From Planococcus sp. CPCC 101016 (GTDB taxonomy: Bacteria > Bacillota > Bacilli > Bacillales_A > Planococcaceae): 64,000 bases of DNA. The DNA is taken from contig NZ_VOHB01000002.1 in NCBI RefSeq assembly GCF_007859295.1, forward strand, positions 1,179,624 through 1,243,623, given 5' to 3'. The number at the start of each line of letters is the position of its first letter. The first letter of the stretch is position 1. Under the pieces are notes generated by a model. It had not been told where the DNA came from, did no database searches, and worked only from the letters and a program-made list of their open reading frames with translations. The position numbers were made by a program, and so were the translations under genes. This document shows, in pieces, positions 7,624 to 17,212 of the stretch.

Positions 7624-8193
7624 ATGTTGCAATTTAACATCAGAGGCGAAAATATTGAGGTAACTCCCGCAATACGTGACCACATTGAAAAGAAAGTCGA
7701 AAAGATTGAACGATATTTCACAGACGGTGCTAATGCTACCGCAATGGTCAACTTGAAATCATACAATCACAGCCAAACAAAAGTGGAAGTTACGATACCA
7801 ATGAAAAATCTGACATTACGCGCCGAAGAGCGGCATGATGATATGTACGCAGCAATCGATCTGATCGTTAGCAAATTGGAGCGACAAATTCGCAAATACA
7901 AAACAAAAGTAAACCGCAAATTCCGTGAGCGCGATGGCATGGGTCTTGCATTTGCTACTGCCGAGAATGATACACGTGTTCAAAATGAGGCAGAAGAAGA
8001 GGACGAGGATTTCACAATCGTTCGTACCAAACAGTTTGACCTGAAACCGATGGATGAAGAAGAAGCTGTTTTGCAGATGAATATGCTTGGACATAACTTT
8101 TTTGTCTTTACAGATGCGGAGTCTAATGAGACGAACATCGTCTACAAACGAAAAGACGGAAGCTACGGCTTGATTGAAACTTCTGCACAATAA
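7624..8193 (+). CDS. hpf: Long-form ribosome hibernation promoting factor
   Basis: The 189-residue protein is the long HPF type, which binds the 30S decoding site and dimerises ribosomes into inactive 100S particles in stationary phase or stress. The N-terminal S30AE domain spans about residues 1-100 (starting LQFNIRGENIEVTPAIRDHIEKK). An acidic linker (QNEAEEEDED, about 121-130) leads to the C-terminal dimerisation domain (about 133-185, VRTKQFDLKPMDEEEAVLQM). The ribosome site AGGAGGAG (7610-7617) is strong. The gene sits before secA as in B. subtilis and is closed by its own terminator. Confidence 0.95.
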   Translation: MLQFNIRGENIEVTPAIRDHIEKKVEKIERYFTDGANATAMVNLKSYNHSQTKVEVTIPMKNLTLRAEERHDDMYAAIDLIVSKLERQIRKYKTKVNRKFRERDGMGLAFATAENDTRVQNEAEEEDEDFTIVRTKQFDLKPMDEEEAVLQMNMLGHNFFVFTDAESNETNIVYKRKDGSYGLIETSAQ

Positions 8194-8221
8194 AACATAA
8201 AACCTTATAGTTCTTATCATC

Positions 8222-8250
8222 AAGCCTCTCCAAGCGAGAGGCTTTTTATT
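8222..8250 (+). terminator. Intrinsic terminator of hpf
   Basis: AAGCCTCTC (8222-8230), loop caagc, GAGAGGCTT (8236-8244) followed by T-rich sequence. Confidence 0.88.
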
Positions 8251-8343
8251 TGCACAAAATTTGCGGAAATCGGAAGTCTTTATTTACTTGTATCCTAAAA
8301 TTCCTTTCAAGGTCTCTGCCTAGTGAATAGCTGGCGTCATTAT

Positions 8344-8372
8344 TTGCACGCATTTGGGCGCAGTGTTAAAAT
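8344..8372 (+). promoter_or_regulatory. SigA-type promoter of secA
   Basis: TTGCAC (8344-8349), 17-base spacer, TAAAAT (8367-8372). This leaves a secA leader of about 140 bases. The palindrome GAACGTTC inside the leader (8418-8425) has no assigned role. Confidence 0.65.
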
Positions 8373-8520
8373 GAATAGTGAGATTTTTTTGAAACGACTA
8401 ATGATGATTTGGGTAAGAACGTTCTTTGAGCGGAAACGCTTAATAGGGCATTATAAAAGCTAAAGCGATCATCCGGTATGTTTGATGCCGGCGGACACTT
8501 ACGCAGGGAGCGGTAAAATT

Positions 8521-11037
8521 ATGCTAGGAGTATTGAATAAAGTATTTGATCCGAATAAACGGGATTTGAAACGATTAGAAAAAGTGGCGGATCGAGTAGA
8601 GGCACTGGCTTCAGATTTTGCGGCTTTGACTGATGAAGCGTTGAAAGCGAAAACTGAAGAATTTGTAGAGCGCCATGCCAAAGGCGAAGCGCTCAATGAC
8701 TTGCTGCCAGAGGCTTTTGCAACAATTCGTGAAGCATCGAAACGTGTACTTGGCTTGTACCCATTCCGCGTACAGATCATGGGTGCAGTCTCCCTTCATG
8801 AAGGGAATATCTCTGAGATGAAGACAGGGGAAGGTAAAACTTTGACTTCCACTTTGTCTGTATATTTGAATGCCATTAGCAAAAAAGGTGTGCATGTAGT
8901 CACAGTCAACGAATATTTGGCAAGTCGTGACGCTTTGGAAATGGGCCAGTTGTATGAATGGCTTGGTTTGTCTGTCGGCTTGAATTTAAATAGTTTGACC
9001 AAAGACGAAAAACGTGCGGCTTATCAGGCTGACATTACGTATAGTACGAATAACGAGCTGGGCTTCGATTACCTGCGCGACAATATGGTGCTCTATAAAG
9101 AAGATATGGTTCAACGCCCATTGAATTACGCCGTAATCGATGAAGTCGATTCTATCTTGATCGATGAAGCGCGGACGCCATTGATCATTTCAGGGCAGGC
9201 AGCTAAAGCGGCTCAACTGTATCAACAGTCAAATGCCTTCGCGCGTCTGTTGACGAAGGACACAGATTACACCTACGATGAGACGACTAAAGGCGTAGTT
9301 CTGACGGAAGAAGGCATCGAGAAAGTCGAAAAAGCATTCGGCATTGATAACCTTTTTGATATCAGCCATGTTCGCTTAAACCATACAATCAATCAATCCT
9401 TGAAGGCATACGTTACGATGCACAAAGATGTGGATTATGTTGTACAAGAAGGGGAAGTTGTTATTGTCGATCAGTTTACAGGCCGCCTAATGAAAGGCCG
9501 CCGGTATTCAGATGGACTACATCAGGCGATTGAAGCCAAAGAAGGCCTCGAAATCCAAAATGAATCAATGACAATGGCGACAATCACTTTCCAGAATTAT
9601 TTCCGGATGTACGATAAATTATCCGGTATGACAGGGACAGCGAAAACCGAGGAAGAAGAATTCCGCAATATTTACAATATGTACGTTATTGTCATTCCAA
9701 CAAACAAACCGATTATCCGTGAAGACCATGTTGATTTAATTTATTCTACTACTGCCGGTAAATACAAAGCTGTAGGAGATGATATTGCAGAACGCCATGC
9801 CAAAGGACAGCCGGTGCTGGTCGGTACTGTAGCGATTGAAACATCAGAAATCATCTCAGACTATCTGACGAAAAAAGGCATCAAGCATTCGGTATTAAAT
9901 GCGAAAAACCATGCGCATGAAGCGGAAATCATTTTAAATGCAGGACAAAAAGGTGCTGTGACGATTGCTACCAATATGGCAGGCCGTGGAACAGACATCA
10001 AGCTCGGTGAAGGTGTCATCGAAGCTGGAGGTCTTGCAGTCATCGGTACTGAACGCCACGAATCTCGTCGGATCGATAATCAGCTGCGTGGACGTTCAGG
10101 ACGTCAAGGCGACCCGGGTGTCACTCAATTCTACCTTTCCCTTGAAGATGAATTGATGCGCCGTTTCGGATCGGATGCCATGCGCAATATGATGGGCAAA
10201 CTGGGAATGGACGATTCACAGCCTTTGCAATCAAAAATGGTGACGCGCTCTGTGGAGTCGGCTCAAAAACGAGTGGAAGGCAATAACTTCGATGCTCGTA
10301 AACGCCTGCTGCAATACGATGATGTGCTTCGTCAGCAACGGGAAATTATTTATAAAGAGCGTATGGAAGTTCTTGAAACTGAAAATATGCGTGCGTTGGT
10401 TGAAAACATGATCAATAGTTCAATTGAGCGGATGGTCTACACGCATACAGCTGAGGAAAAGCAGGATGACTGGCATTTGAAATCACTTTCTGAATTGATT
10501 TCTGCGAATCTTCTTCCTGAAAACACTGTGACCGAAGCAGATCTTCAAGGGAAATCCCAGGAAGAGCTGATTACATTCATTAAAGCAGCTGTAACTGAGC
10601 GTTACGATGCAAAAGAAGTAGAAATGACACCGGATCGGATGCGCGAATTCGAGAAAGTTGTTCTTCTCCGTTCCATTGACACAAAATGGATTGATCATAT
10701 TGATGCAATGGATCAGCTGCGACAAGGGATTCACTTGCGTGCTTATGGACAGAACGATCCTCTTCGCGAATACCAAAGTGAAGGCTTTGCAATGTTCGAA
10801 GCTATGGTTGAAGCCATTGAGGAAGACGTAGCGAAGTATTCGATGAAAGCTGAAATCCGCAACAACCTTGAACGTGAAGAAGTTGCAAAAGGCCAAGCAG
10901 TCAATCCGAAAGAAGACGGACCGGCTCCGAAAAAGAAAAAAGTGCCTGTCCGCAAAGATATGGAAGTTGGCCGCAATGACCTTTGTCCATGCGGCAGCGG
11001 TAAGAAATTCAAGAACTGTCATGGTACAGCTTCATAA
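8521..11037 (+). CDS. secA: SecA preprotein translocase ATPase
   Basis: SecA is the motor ATPase that pushes unfolded preproteins through SecYEG. Counted from the ATG at 8521 it has 838 residues, the usual size. The N-terminus [14 protein letters not shown] is the family start; an in-frame extension to 8482 lacks family similarity and is rejected. Walker A GEGKT is at 103-107, the DEVD box in VIDEVDSIL is near 210, GRSGRQGD (motif VI) lies near 530, and the C-terminus carries the zinc ligand set [14 protein letters not shown] that contacts SecB-like partners or phospholipid. An imperfect terminator-like hairpin separates it from prfB. Confidence 0.98.
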   Translation: MLGVLNKVFDPNKRDLKRLEKVADRVEALASDFAALTDEALKAKTEEFVERHAKGEALNDLLPEAFATIREASKRVLGLYPFRVQIMGAVSLHEGNISEMKTGEGKTLTSTLSVYLNAISKKGVHVVTVNEYLASRDALEMGQLYEWLGLSVGLNLNSLTKDEKRAAYQADITYSTNNELGFDYLRDNMVLYKEDMVQRPLNYAVIDEVDSILIDEARTPLIISGQAAKAAQLYQQSNAFARLLTKDTDYTYDETTKGVVLTEEGIEKVEKAFGIDNLFDISHVRLNHTINQSLKAYVTMHKDVDYVVQEGEVVIVDQFTGRLMKGRRYSDGLHQAIEAKEGLEIQNESMTMATITFQNYFRMYDKLSGMTGTAKTEEEEFRNIYNMYVIVIPTNKPIIREDHVDLIYSTTAGKYKAVGDDIAERHAKGQPVLVGTVAIETSEIISDYLTKKGIKHSVLNAKNHAHEAEIILNAGQKGAVTIATNMAGRGTDIKLGEGVIEAGGLAVIGTERHESRRIDNQLRGRSGRQGDPGVTQFYLSLEDELMRRFGSDAMRNMMGKLGMDDSQPLQSKMVTRSVESAQKRVEGNNFDARKRLLQYDDVLRQQREIIYKERMEVLETENMRALVENMINSSIERMVYTHTAEEKQDDWHLKSLSELISANLLPENTVTEADLQGKSQEELITFIKAAVTERYDAKEVEMTPDRMREFEKVVLLRSIDTKWIDHIDAMDQLRQGIHLRAYGQNDPLREYQSEGFAMFEAMVEAIEEDVAKYSMKAEIRNNLEREEVAKGQAVNPKEDGPAPKKKKVPVRKDMEVGRNDLCPCGSGKKFKNCHGTAS

Positions 11038-11051
11038 GAATGTGTGAAAGT

Positions 11052-11083
11052 ACCGAAGAGCTTTTGCTCTTCGGTGTTATTTT
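11052..11083 (+). terminator. Hairpin between secA and prfB (weak terminator or attenuator)
   Basis: ACCGAAGAGC (11052-11061), loop tttt, GCTCTTCGGT (11066-11075), followed by GTTATTTT rather than a pure T run. It may end only part of the secA transcripts, leaving prfB partly co-transcribed. Confidence 0.6.
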
Positions 11084-11098
11084 GAGGAGGAACATATA

Positions 11099-12203
11099 AT
11101 GATGGAATTAGCAGACATCCGTAATCAGCTCGACAAATCAGCCAGTAAATTGGCGGACTTTAGGGGGTCTCTTTGACTTAGAAAACAAAGAAGCCCGCAT
11201 ACAGGAATTAGATGAAATGATGTTGGATCCTGAGTTTTGGAATGACCAGGAATCAGCGCAAACGGTCATTTCAGAATTGAATGGATTAAAGGAAATCGTT
11301 AATACGTATTACGGTTTCGTTGAAACACAGGAAAGCATGGAAATGTCTTTGGAACTTTTAAGAGAAGAAGACGATGAGGAATTGCATGAAGATGTTGATA
11401 ATGAGATGAAGGAATTCAACTCCCAGTTAGCTGATTATGAACTGACGATGCTGCTCAGCGAACCTTATGACAAAAATAACGCGATTTTGGAATTGCATCC
11501 CGGTGCAGGCGGCACAGAGTCTCAGGATTGGTGCTCAATGCTATTGCGCATGTACACCAGGTGGGCAGAAAAACGCGGCTTTAAAGTGGAGACGTTGGAT
11601 TATCAGGCTGGAGACGAAGCCGGAGTTAAGTCTGTAACGCTTGGAATACGCGGACATAATGCCTATGGCTACTTGAAGGCTGAAAAAGGCGTTCATCGTT
11701 TAGTCCGCATATCGCCTTTTGATTCATCCGGACGCCGACATACGTCGTTTGTTTCCTGCGAAGTAATGCCGGAATTTACGGGCGAGATTGAAATTGAAAT
11801 CCGCACCGAAGACTTGAAAATTGATACGTACCGGGCAAGTGGTGCCGGAGGACAGCATATCAATACGACCGATTCCGCTGTTCGTATTACCCACCTTCCA
11901 ACGGGTGCTGTCGTGACATGCCAGCAGGAGCGTTCACAAATCAAGAACCGCGAAAAAGCGATGCAAATGCTGAAAGCGAAATTGTATGCGTTGAAGATCG
12001 AAGAGGAAGAAGCACGTCTTCTTGAAATTCGTGGGGAGCAAAAGGAAATTGGCTGGGGAAGTCAGATTCGTTCTTATGTGTTCCATCCGTATTCAATGGT
12101 CAAAGACCACCGCACCAATTATGAAACAGGAAATTTAGGCGCTGTTATGGATGGAGACATTGATGGATTCATCAATTCTCTATTGCGTTCCAAAATGGAA
12201 TAG
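11099..12203 (+). CDS. prfB: Peptide chain release factor 2, with programmed +1 frameshift
   Basis: RF2 recognises UGA and UAA stop codons and releases the peptide. The gene is split: codons 1-25 run from ATG 11099 to CTT 11171-11173 and meet an in-frame TGA (11174-11176). A +1 shift that skips T11174 continues at GAC 11175 to the stop at 12203, giving 367 residues in total (join 11099..11173, 11175..12203). The long second part contains the tripeptide SPF (in [15 protein letters not shown]) that reads the stop codon, and GGQ (in [12 protein letters not shown]) that triggers hydrolysis. Ribosome site GAGGAGG (11084-11090) precedes the start. Taking the frames separately would call a truncated protein from 11217. 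Confidence 0.97.
11162..11177 (+). other. RF2 autoregulatory +1 frameshift site
   Basis: AGGGGG (11162-11167, an internal Shine-Dalgarno-like stimulator), TCT, then the slippery CTT and the stop TGA followed by C (CTTTGAC). This is the classic RF2 arrangement: when RF2 is scarce, slow termination at TGA favours slippage and more RF2 is made. Confidence 0.96.
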
Positions 12204-12246
12204 GGAAGCGAAAGATCAATGTTTTCCATTCATCTGCTTTACAAAT

Positions 12247-12284
12247 ACGTCCCGAAAGCTTAAACGCTGGCGGGGCGTTTTTAT
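12247..12284 (+). terminator. Probable terminator of prfB
   Basis: ACGTCCCG (12247-12254) can pair with CGGGGCGT (12271-12278) with one G-T pair, followed by TTTTTATT. A smaller alternative hairpin AAACGC/GCGTTT (12262-12267 with 12275-12280) overlaps it. Confidence 0.6.
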
Positions 12285-12323
12285 TGTGGCTGTTTACAGC
12301 CGGCTTGCTTTATCTGGATGAAG

Positions 12324-12352
12324 TTCACAAAGCCTTAAGCGTTTGGTATACT
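12324..12352 (+). promoter_or_regulatory. Extended -10 promoter of the YitT-family gene
   Basis: TTCACA (12324-12329), 17-base spacer, and TGGTATACT (12344-12352), which holds an extended -10 (TGn) and hexamer TATACT. The gene starts about 40 bases downstream. Confidence 0.6.
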
Positions 12353-12398
12353 CTGACAGGGTTTAACCGAACATAAGAGAGAAGAGGAAGAAGAACAT

Positions 12399-13271
12399 AT
12401 GACTAAAAAGAATCGACGCATCCGTAAAGATCCACATCCGTTGCTGACATTGTTTGTGGATTATGCCAGCGTTATCATTGGATCAGCGATTGTAGCCATT
12501 TCCTTTAACGTATTTTTATTGCCGAACGAAGTGGCATCGGGTGGAGTAAGTGGCATCAGTACCATACTGAAAGGTTTATTCGAATGGAAGCCAGCGTTCG
12601 TCCAATGGGCTTTTAATATTCCTTTGTTTATTGCCGGTTTGATATTATTAGGGAAAAATTTCGGTATTAAGACGGCTGTAGGAACGGTCTTTTTGCCTTT
12701 GGTCGTATTCTTGACCGAATCGTGGGAGCCGTGGACGCGAGATCCTTTGCTGGGTGCTTTGTTCGGTGGCATAATGGTCGGACTTGGCCTGGGTATTGTC
12801 TTTCGAGGAAAAGCATCTACGGGGGGAACGGACCTTGCTGCACAGATCATTACAAAATTTACCGGTCTGACACTTGGTACCAGTGTTGCAATGATCGATG
12901 GATTTATCGTTTTAGCGGCGGCATTGGTATTTGATATTGAGAAAGGGCTTTATGCATTAATCGGCTTATACGTTACGACAAAGACCATTGATCTTGTCCA
13001 AGTTGGGTTCGGTCAATCAAAACTGGTTTACATTATCACTACTAAACAAATGGAAATCAGAGACGCCATATATGAAGAAGTTGACCGGGGAGTAACGGAA
13101 CTGGCAGCCACCGGCGGCTATTCAGGAACTGAAAAACCCTTATTGATGGTGGTCATCCCCCAAACGGAATTTACAAGACTGAAACAGTTGGTTAAATTTA
13201 TTGACCCATCAGCATTTGTGATCGTTTCAGATGCTTCTGAAGTATTAGGAGAAGGTTTTAAACGGCCATAA
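12399..13271 (+). CDS. YitT-family membrane protein (DUF161 plus DUF2179)
   Basis: A 290-residue integral membrane protein of the YitT family, whose function is not established. After a charged N-terminus (MTKKNRRIRKDPH) come about five hydrophobic segments to residue 195, with the family-typical GGVSGISTI (about 50-58) and GKASTGGTDLAAQII (about 139-153). The last 90 residues form a soluble DUF2179 domain (KQMEIRDAIYEEVDRGVTELAATGGYSG), which has a PII-like ferredoxin fold and probably binds a ligand. It sits between prfB and cccB, has its own extended -10 promoter and no clear terminator before cccB. Confidence 0.88.
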   Translation: MTKKNRRIRKDPHPLLTLFVDYASVIIGSAIVAISFNVFLLPNEVASGGVSGISTILKGLFEWKPAFVQWAFNIPLFIAGLILLGKNFGIKTAVGTVFLPLVVFLTESWEPWTRDPLLGALFGGIMVGLGLGIVFRGKASTGGTDLAAQIITKFTGLTLGTSVAMIDGFIVLAAALVFDIEKGLYALIGLYVTTKTIDLVQVGFGQSKLVYIITTKQMEIRDAIYEEVDRGVTELAATGGYSGTEKPLLMVVIPQTEFTRLKQLVKFIDPSAFVIVSDASEVLGEGFKRP

Positions 13272-13322
13272 CATTGGTATACACTAATAAGGAAAAGATA
13301 ATTCATAAGAGGAGGTCACCAA

Positions 13323-13664
13323 ATGAAAAAGCAATTGATGGCGACGCTGTTTGGCGCGACGCTTTTATTAGGAGCATGTGGCGGCGGAGAAGAAACAACA
13401 GAACCTTCAGCACCACCTGCTGAGAGCGGCGGAGAAACGGCTGGAGTTGATGCTGAACAAGTGGTTCAACAAAATTGTATTTCCTGTCATGGTGAAAACT
13501 TGGAGGGCGCAGGTAATTTTCCTGCTTTGAATGATGTGGGTTCCCGCCTGTCCCAGGAAGAGATTCGTGCTGTCATAGATAACGGAAAAGGAGCAATGCC
13601 CGCCGATATTATTGAAGGCGAAGAAGCGGATGCGGTAGCCGAATACTTAGCAAATATGCAATAA
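13323..13664 (+). CDS. cccB: Cytochrome c-551-type lipoprotein (CccB-like)
   Basis: A small membrane-anchored electron carrier of 113 residues. The signal MKKQLMATLFGATLLLGAC ends in a lipobox (LGAC, Cys19). A Ser/Pro/Gly/Glu linker leads to a class I cytochrome c domain with haem motif CISCH (52-56) and a probable axial Met92 in GKGAMP. B. subtilis CccB has the same architecture and the same place, before ftsE. A possible extended -10 (TGGTATACA, 13275-13283) and ribosome site GAGGAGGTCACC (GGAGG at 13311-13315) precede it. It probably feeds electrons to a terminal oxidase. Confidence 0.92.
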   Translation: MKKQLMATLFGATLLLGACGGGEETTEPSAPPAESGGETAGVDAEQVVQQNCISCHGENLEGAGNFPALNDVGSRLSQEEIRAVIDNGKGAMPADIIEGEEADAVAEYLANMQ

Positions 13665-13695
13665 ACCTGCGAATCAGCAGGTTTATTTTTTTTGT
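13664..13695 (+). terminator. Intrinsic terminator of cccB
   Basis: AAACCTGC (13664-13671), loop gaatca, GCAGGTTT (13678-13685), then ATTTTTTTT. Confidence 0.88.
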
Positions 13696-13932
13696 CAGAT
13701 TATAACGTAAATTAGTACTTATTTGTTTATGAAAAGGGATTATATGTAACTTATTTATGTTATTGATAGCTATGATTTTAATATTTCTTATAGTTCAGAC
13801 TATTCAGATTGAATTTTAAATGATACAGAAATGTAATAAAAATATATGTTTAAGGTGTTATAATGAGTTTGCTGCAAAATTCTATGGAAATAATGTTGGC
13901 ATAAGCCAATTACTAATAGGTGGGTAATAAAG
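13696..13932 (+). promoter_or_regulatory. AT-rich ftsE upstream region with an extended -10 promoter
   Basis: Very AT-rich, no gene seen. TGTTATAAT (13856-13864) is an extended -10 with perfect hexamer TATAAT (13859-13864); no good -35 is seen. A small hairpin TTGGC-ataa-GCCAA lies just before the ribosome site GGTGGG. Confidence 0.5.
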
Positions 13933-14619
13933 ATGATTCAAATGAAAAACGTCTACAAAAAGTATCCGAATGGAATTGTCGCCTTGAACGGTCTTAATGT
14001 TGAAATCGACCAAGGAGAATTCGTATATATCGTAGGCCCGAGTGGTGCAGGGAAATCGACATTCATCAAAATGATGTATCGTGAAGAACGGCCATCCTCT
14101 GGTCAAATGTTCGTGGATGATATAGATATAGCAACTTTAAAGAATCGCAAAGTCCCAATGCTGCGCCGTCAGATTGGTGTTGTGTTTCAGGATTTTAAAT
14201 TGCTGAATAAGCTGAATGTCTATGAAAATGTAGCATTTGCGCTTGAAGTGATTGAAGAAAAACCAGCTGCTATCAAAAAGCGTGTTATGGAAGTATTGGA
14301 CCTGGTAGGTTTAAAGCATAAAGCGAAAATGTTTCCAACGGAATTATCCGGAGGGGAACAGCAACGCGTATCCATCGCACGGTCTATCGTTAACATGCCA
14401 AAAGTGATGATTGCAGATGAGCCAACAGGAAATCTGGATCCAGAGACTGCATGGGACATCATGAACTTGTTTGAACGGATCAATAAAGCGGGCACGACCA
14501 TTATCATGGCTACCCACAATCAACAAATCGTTAATACGCGGAGACATCGTGTAATTGCAATAGAAGGCGGATTAATTGTCCGTGATGTAGCTGGAGGTGA
14601 TTACGGCTATGAAGGCTAG
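13933..14619 (+). CDS. ftsE: FtsE, ABC-type ATPase of the FtsEX complex
   Basis: FtsE hydrolyses ATP to drive FtsX, which transmits the signal across the membrane to activate cell-wall hydrolases. The 228 residues contain Walker A GPSGAGKS (35-42), Q-loop VVFQDFKLL, signature LSGGEQQRV and Walker B VMIADEPTGNLD. The ftsX start lies inside the ftsE end (11-base overlap), so the two are coupled. Ribosome site GGTGGG precedes the ATG. Confidence 0.97.
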   Translation: MIQMKNVYKKYPNGIVALNGLNVEIDQGEFVYIVGPSGAGKSTFIKMMYREERPSSGQMFVDDIDIATLKNRKVPMLRRQIGVVFQDFKLLNKLNVYENVAFALEVIEEKPAAIKKRVMEVLDLVGLKHKAKMFPTELSGGEQQRVSIARSIVNMPKVMIADEPTGNLDPETAWDIMNLFERINKAGTTIIMATHNQQIVNTRRHRVIAIEGGLIVRDVAGGDYGYEG

Positions 14620-15493
14620 AACACTAACCCGCCATTTTAAAGAGAGCTTTAAAAGTATCGGACGCAATAGCTGGATGACCTTCGCATCCGTCAGTGCAGT
14701 TACCGTAACCCTACTGTTAGTCGGTGTATTTGTTCTCATTATGATGAACTTGAACAAAGTAGCAGATGATCTTGAGAACGATGTCGAAATCAAAGTATTC
14801 GTTTCATTGGATGCTACAGAAGAAACGATTCAAAATCTGGAGTCTCAAATTATTGAAATGCCAGGTGTCGAATCCACCAATTTCTCCACAAAAGAAGAAG
14901 AACTGACCGACTTGGTCCTTGATTTTGGGGATGAGTTGAGCTTATTCGAACAAAGCAATCCATTGTTCGATGTTTTTTATGTAAAAGCAGTTGAACCGCA
15001 GCAAACTGAAAAAATAGCCACTGATATTGCTGCTCTAGAAAATATAGAAGATGTAAAATACGGAGAAGGCAAAATAGAGAAGCTCTTTAACGTTCTTAAT
15101 GCCGGAAGAAATGTAGGATTGATCTTGATCTTAGCGTTATTGTTCACAGCTATGTTCCTGATCTCAAATACGATTCGTATTACAATTGTCGCAAGACGCC
15201 GCGAGATTGAGATCATGAAATTAGTGGGTGCTACAAACTGGTTCGTCCGCATTCCATTTATTCTGGAAGGCATGTGGCTGGGAATCATGGGCTCCATCAT
15301 TCCAATTGGCCTGGTTGCATTGCTTTACAGCAAAATTACCGAGTTTGCCCAACCCCGTTTGAGTGGAGAACTGTTCCAGCTTTTGGAATTCACTCCGTTC
15401 ATCTATCAGGTAAGTGCCCTGATCTTATTAATGGGCGTATTTATCGGTATTTGGGGAAGCTTCATGTCAATTAGAAAATTTTTACGTGTTTAA
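14609..15493 (+). CDS. ftsX: FtsX, membrane subunit of the FtsEX complex
   Basis: A 294-residue permease-like protein with four transmembrane segments (about 25-45, 170-190, 220-245 and 265-285) and a large extracellular loop between the first two that should contact a hydrolase or its activator. The ATG at 14609 lies nine bases after GGAGGTG (14593-14599) and gives the usual MKARTLTRHFKESF start; the upstream in-frame GTG at 14597 is inside the ribosome site. A hairpin without T run (CCTGTA 15511-15516 with TACAGG 15533-15538) follows, so transcription may continue into the peptidase gene. Confidence 0.96.
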   Translation: MKARTLTRHFKESFKSIGRNSWMTFASVSAVTVTLLLVGVFVLIMMNLNKVADDLENDVEIKVFVSLDATEETIQNLESQIIEMPGVESTNFSTKEEELTDLVLDFGDELSLFEQSNPLFDVFYVKAVEPQQTEKIATDIAALENIEDVKYGEGKIEKLFNVLNAGRNVGLILILALLFTAMFLISNTIRITIVARRREIEIMKLVGATNWFVRIPFILEGMWLGIMGSIIPIGLVALLYSKITEFAQPRLSGELFQLLEFTPFIYQVSALILLMGVFIGIWGSFMSIRKFLRV

Positions 15494-15608
15494 TATAGAT
15501 TTATAGACGGCCTGTAAGTACGATAAAGAGACTACAGGCTGTACATATTAAATAGAACAAACAGAGACAGATAGAAAAAGAGCGTAAAGCCGAAAGGGGA
15601 TCACGAAC

Positions 15609-17081
15609 TTGAATTCGAAATGGATGTTGACTGGTGTTTCATCTGTATTAGCACTAACTTTGTTGATGCCTACCGCAAATGCTGATACATTAAGTGAATT
15701 ACAGCAAGAAAAGCAAAAAACAGAACAAAAACAAAATGAATTAAATTCTGGCATCAGTGAAAAATCCGTGGAAATGAACCAAAACCAATCAACGCTTGAA
15801 AGCATCATGGCTAAAATCCAGGAACTGGAGAATCAGATGCAGGAGACCCAGTCTAAAATTAATGGGGTCCAAGGAGAGATTGATCAGACAATCGTCGAAA
15901 TCGATGAACTGAAGAAATCCATAGAAGAATTGGAAAGAAAAATTGCTGAACGGACAGAGTTGCTTCAGGAACGTGCACGTGCCATTCAACTGAGCGGCGG
16001 CTCTGTGGATTACATAGACGTATTACTGGGTGCCAACAGTTTTGTTGACTTCATTGACCGTTTTTCGGCAGTGAACACGTTAATTGATGCAGATCGTGAA
16101 ATCATGAATGAACAAGCAGAAGATAAAAAATTGCTAGGTGAGAAAAAAGCACAAGTTGAAACAAAACTTGCTCAGCAGGAAGAGCGCCGTGCAGAACTTG
16201 TTGATCTTAAAACCTCGTTGGACGGACAGAAAGCTAAGCAGTCCGGACTTGTAAAAGATCTGAAAGCAGAGCAAGAACGCTTGGCCAAAGAAAAGACGAC
16301 ACTTGTTCAACAGCGCGATGAAGCGATAGATGTAAGTGCGGAACTGGAAACAAAAATCGCCAACGAACAAGCCCGTCTTGCAGAATTGGCGAGAAAAGCT
16401 GAAGAAGAGCGACTGCGCAAATTAGCTGCAGAACGGGCAGCAGCAGAAAAAGCAGCGGCGGAAAAAGCGGCAGCTGAGCGTGTAGCCGCTGAACGAGCGG
16501 CTGCAGAGCGTGCAGCAGCGGAGAAAGTGGCAGCAGACAAAGCAGCATCACAAAAAGCGGCGAGCAACTCTGAAGCCTCAAGTGCTCCTGTTGCATCAAG
16601 TACTCCAGCCCCGGCTCCAACACCGGCTCCGGCATATAGTGCACCTGAACCAGCAGTTTCAGTCAATGCAAGCTCTGGGTTTATCCGTCCAGCGGCAGGT
16701 CGTTATACTTCTAAATTCGGCTGGCGTGATATCGGTTCTGGACCGGAGTTCCACCAGGGCGTAGATATTGCCAACAGCAAAGGCACAGCGATTGTGGCAG
16801 CAGCGAATGGGTTTGTATCTTATGCTGGATCAATGGGAGGATACGGCAATGTCGTTATCATTACCCACTCCATTAACGGTCAAACGCATGCGACTGTATA
16901 CGCACATTTGAATTCGATTGGTGTATCAGTCGGCCAACAAGTATCACAAGGACAAAACATTGGGGGAATGGGGAATACCGGACGTTCATTCGGTGATCAC
17001 CTGCATTTCGAAATCCATGTGGGCCCTTGGAACGGCGGTCGGACAAACGCAGTAAATCCAGCCAGCTATGTTTCATTATAA
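15609..17081 (+). CDS. Secreted coiled-coil M23 metallopeptidase, probable FtsEX-controlled hydrolase
   Basis: A 490-residue cell-wall hydrolase. The TTG start at 15609 is preceded by AAAGGGG. A signal peptide ends near ANA-DT (25). Residues 28-265 are a long coiled coil with the segment LLGANSFVDFIDRFSAVNTLIDADR (quoted in part: LLGANSFVDFIDR), which resembles the hinge region of CwlO/PcsB hydrolases. A low-complexity linker of AAAEKAAAE-type repeats and Pro/Ala (about 265-350) precedes an M23 (LytM) domain with intact zinc ligands HQGVD and HLHFE. Its position right after ftsX suggests that FtsEX regulates it, like EnvC or CwlO. B. subtilis has ctpB here instead. It should cleave peptide cross-links outside the membrane. 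Confidence 0.9.
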   Translation: MNSKWMLTGVSSVLALTLLMPTANADTLSELQQEKQKTEQKQNELNSGISEKSVEMNQNQSTLESIMAKIQELENQMQETQSKINGVQGEIDQTIVEIDELKKSIEELERKIAERTELLQERARAIQLSGGSVDYIDVLLGANSFVDFIDRFSAVNTLIDADREIMNEQAEDKKLLGEKKAQVETKLAQQEERRAELVDLKTSLDGQKAKQSGLVKDLKAEQERLAKEKTTLVQQRDEAIDVSAELETKIANEQARLAELARKAEEERLRKLAAERAAAEKAAAEKAAAERVAAERAAAERAAAEKVAADKAASQKAASNSEASSAPVASSTPAPAPTPAPAYSAPEPAVSVNASSGFIRPAAGRYTSKFGWRDIGSGPEFHQGVDIANSKGTAIVAAANGFVSYAGSMGGYGNVVIITHSINGQTHATVYAHLNSIGVSVGQQVSQGQNIGGMGNTGRSFGDHLHFEIHVGPWNGGRTNAVNPASYVSL

Positions 17082-17088
17082 ATTCAAG

Positions 17089-17118
17089 ACAGCCGGCCTT
17101 AGTGCCGGCTGTTTTTTT
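17089..17118 (+). terminator. Intrinsic terminator after the M23 peptidase
   Basis: ACAGCCGGC (17089-17097), loop cttagt, GCCGGCTGT (17104-17112) and a T run. Confidence 0.9.
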
Positions 17119-17212
17119 AGACTCCCGCTATTCTGTCACATTTTTTAATAAACTTAGTGGAACAAGTAGACTTATTTATCGTATGATGAAGGTTGAATGG
17201 AGTGGATAACAG

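Noticed and set aside
7497-7766. N-terminal extension of the SDR protein
   Set aside because: The extra 90 residues have no family similarity and run through the hpf promoter and start; a good ribosome site supports 7496.
8418-8425. GAACGTTC upstream of secA as a LexA box
   Set aside because: The half sites lack the four-base spacer needed for LexA; it is an 8-base palindrome only.
8482-8520. Longer secA N-terminus
   Set aside because: Residues before [11 protein letters not shown] do not match the family, and GGGAG lies before 8521.
11217-12203. prfB starting at ATG 11217
   Set aside because: The upstream frame with frameshift site gives the full RF2 N-terminus.
15511-15538. Terminator between ftsX and the M23 peptidase gene
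   Set aside because: The hairpin CCTGTA/TACAGG has no T run, so it is not a standard intrinsic terminator.
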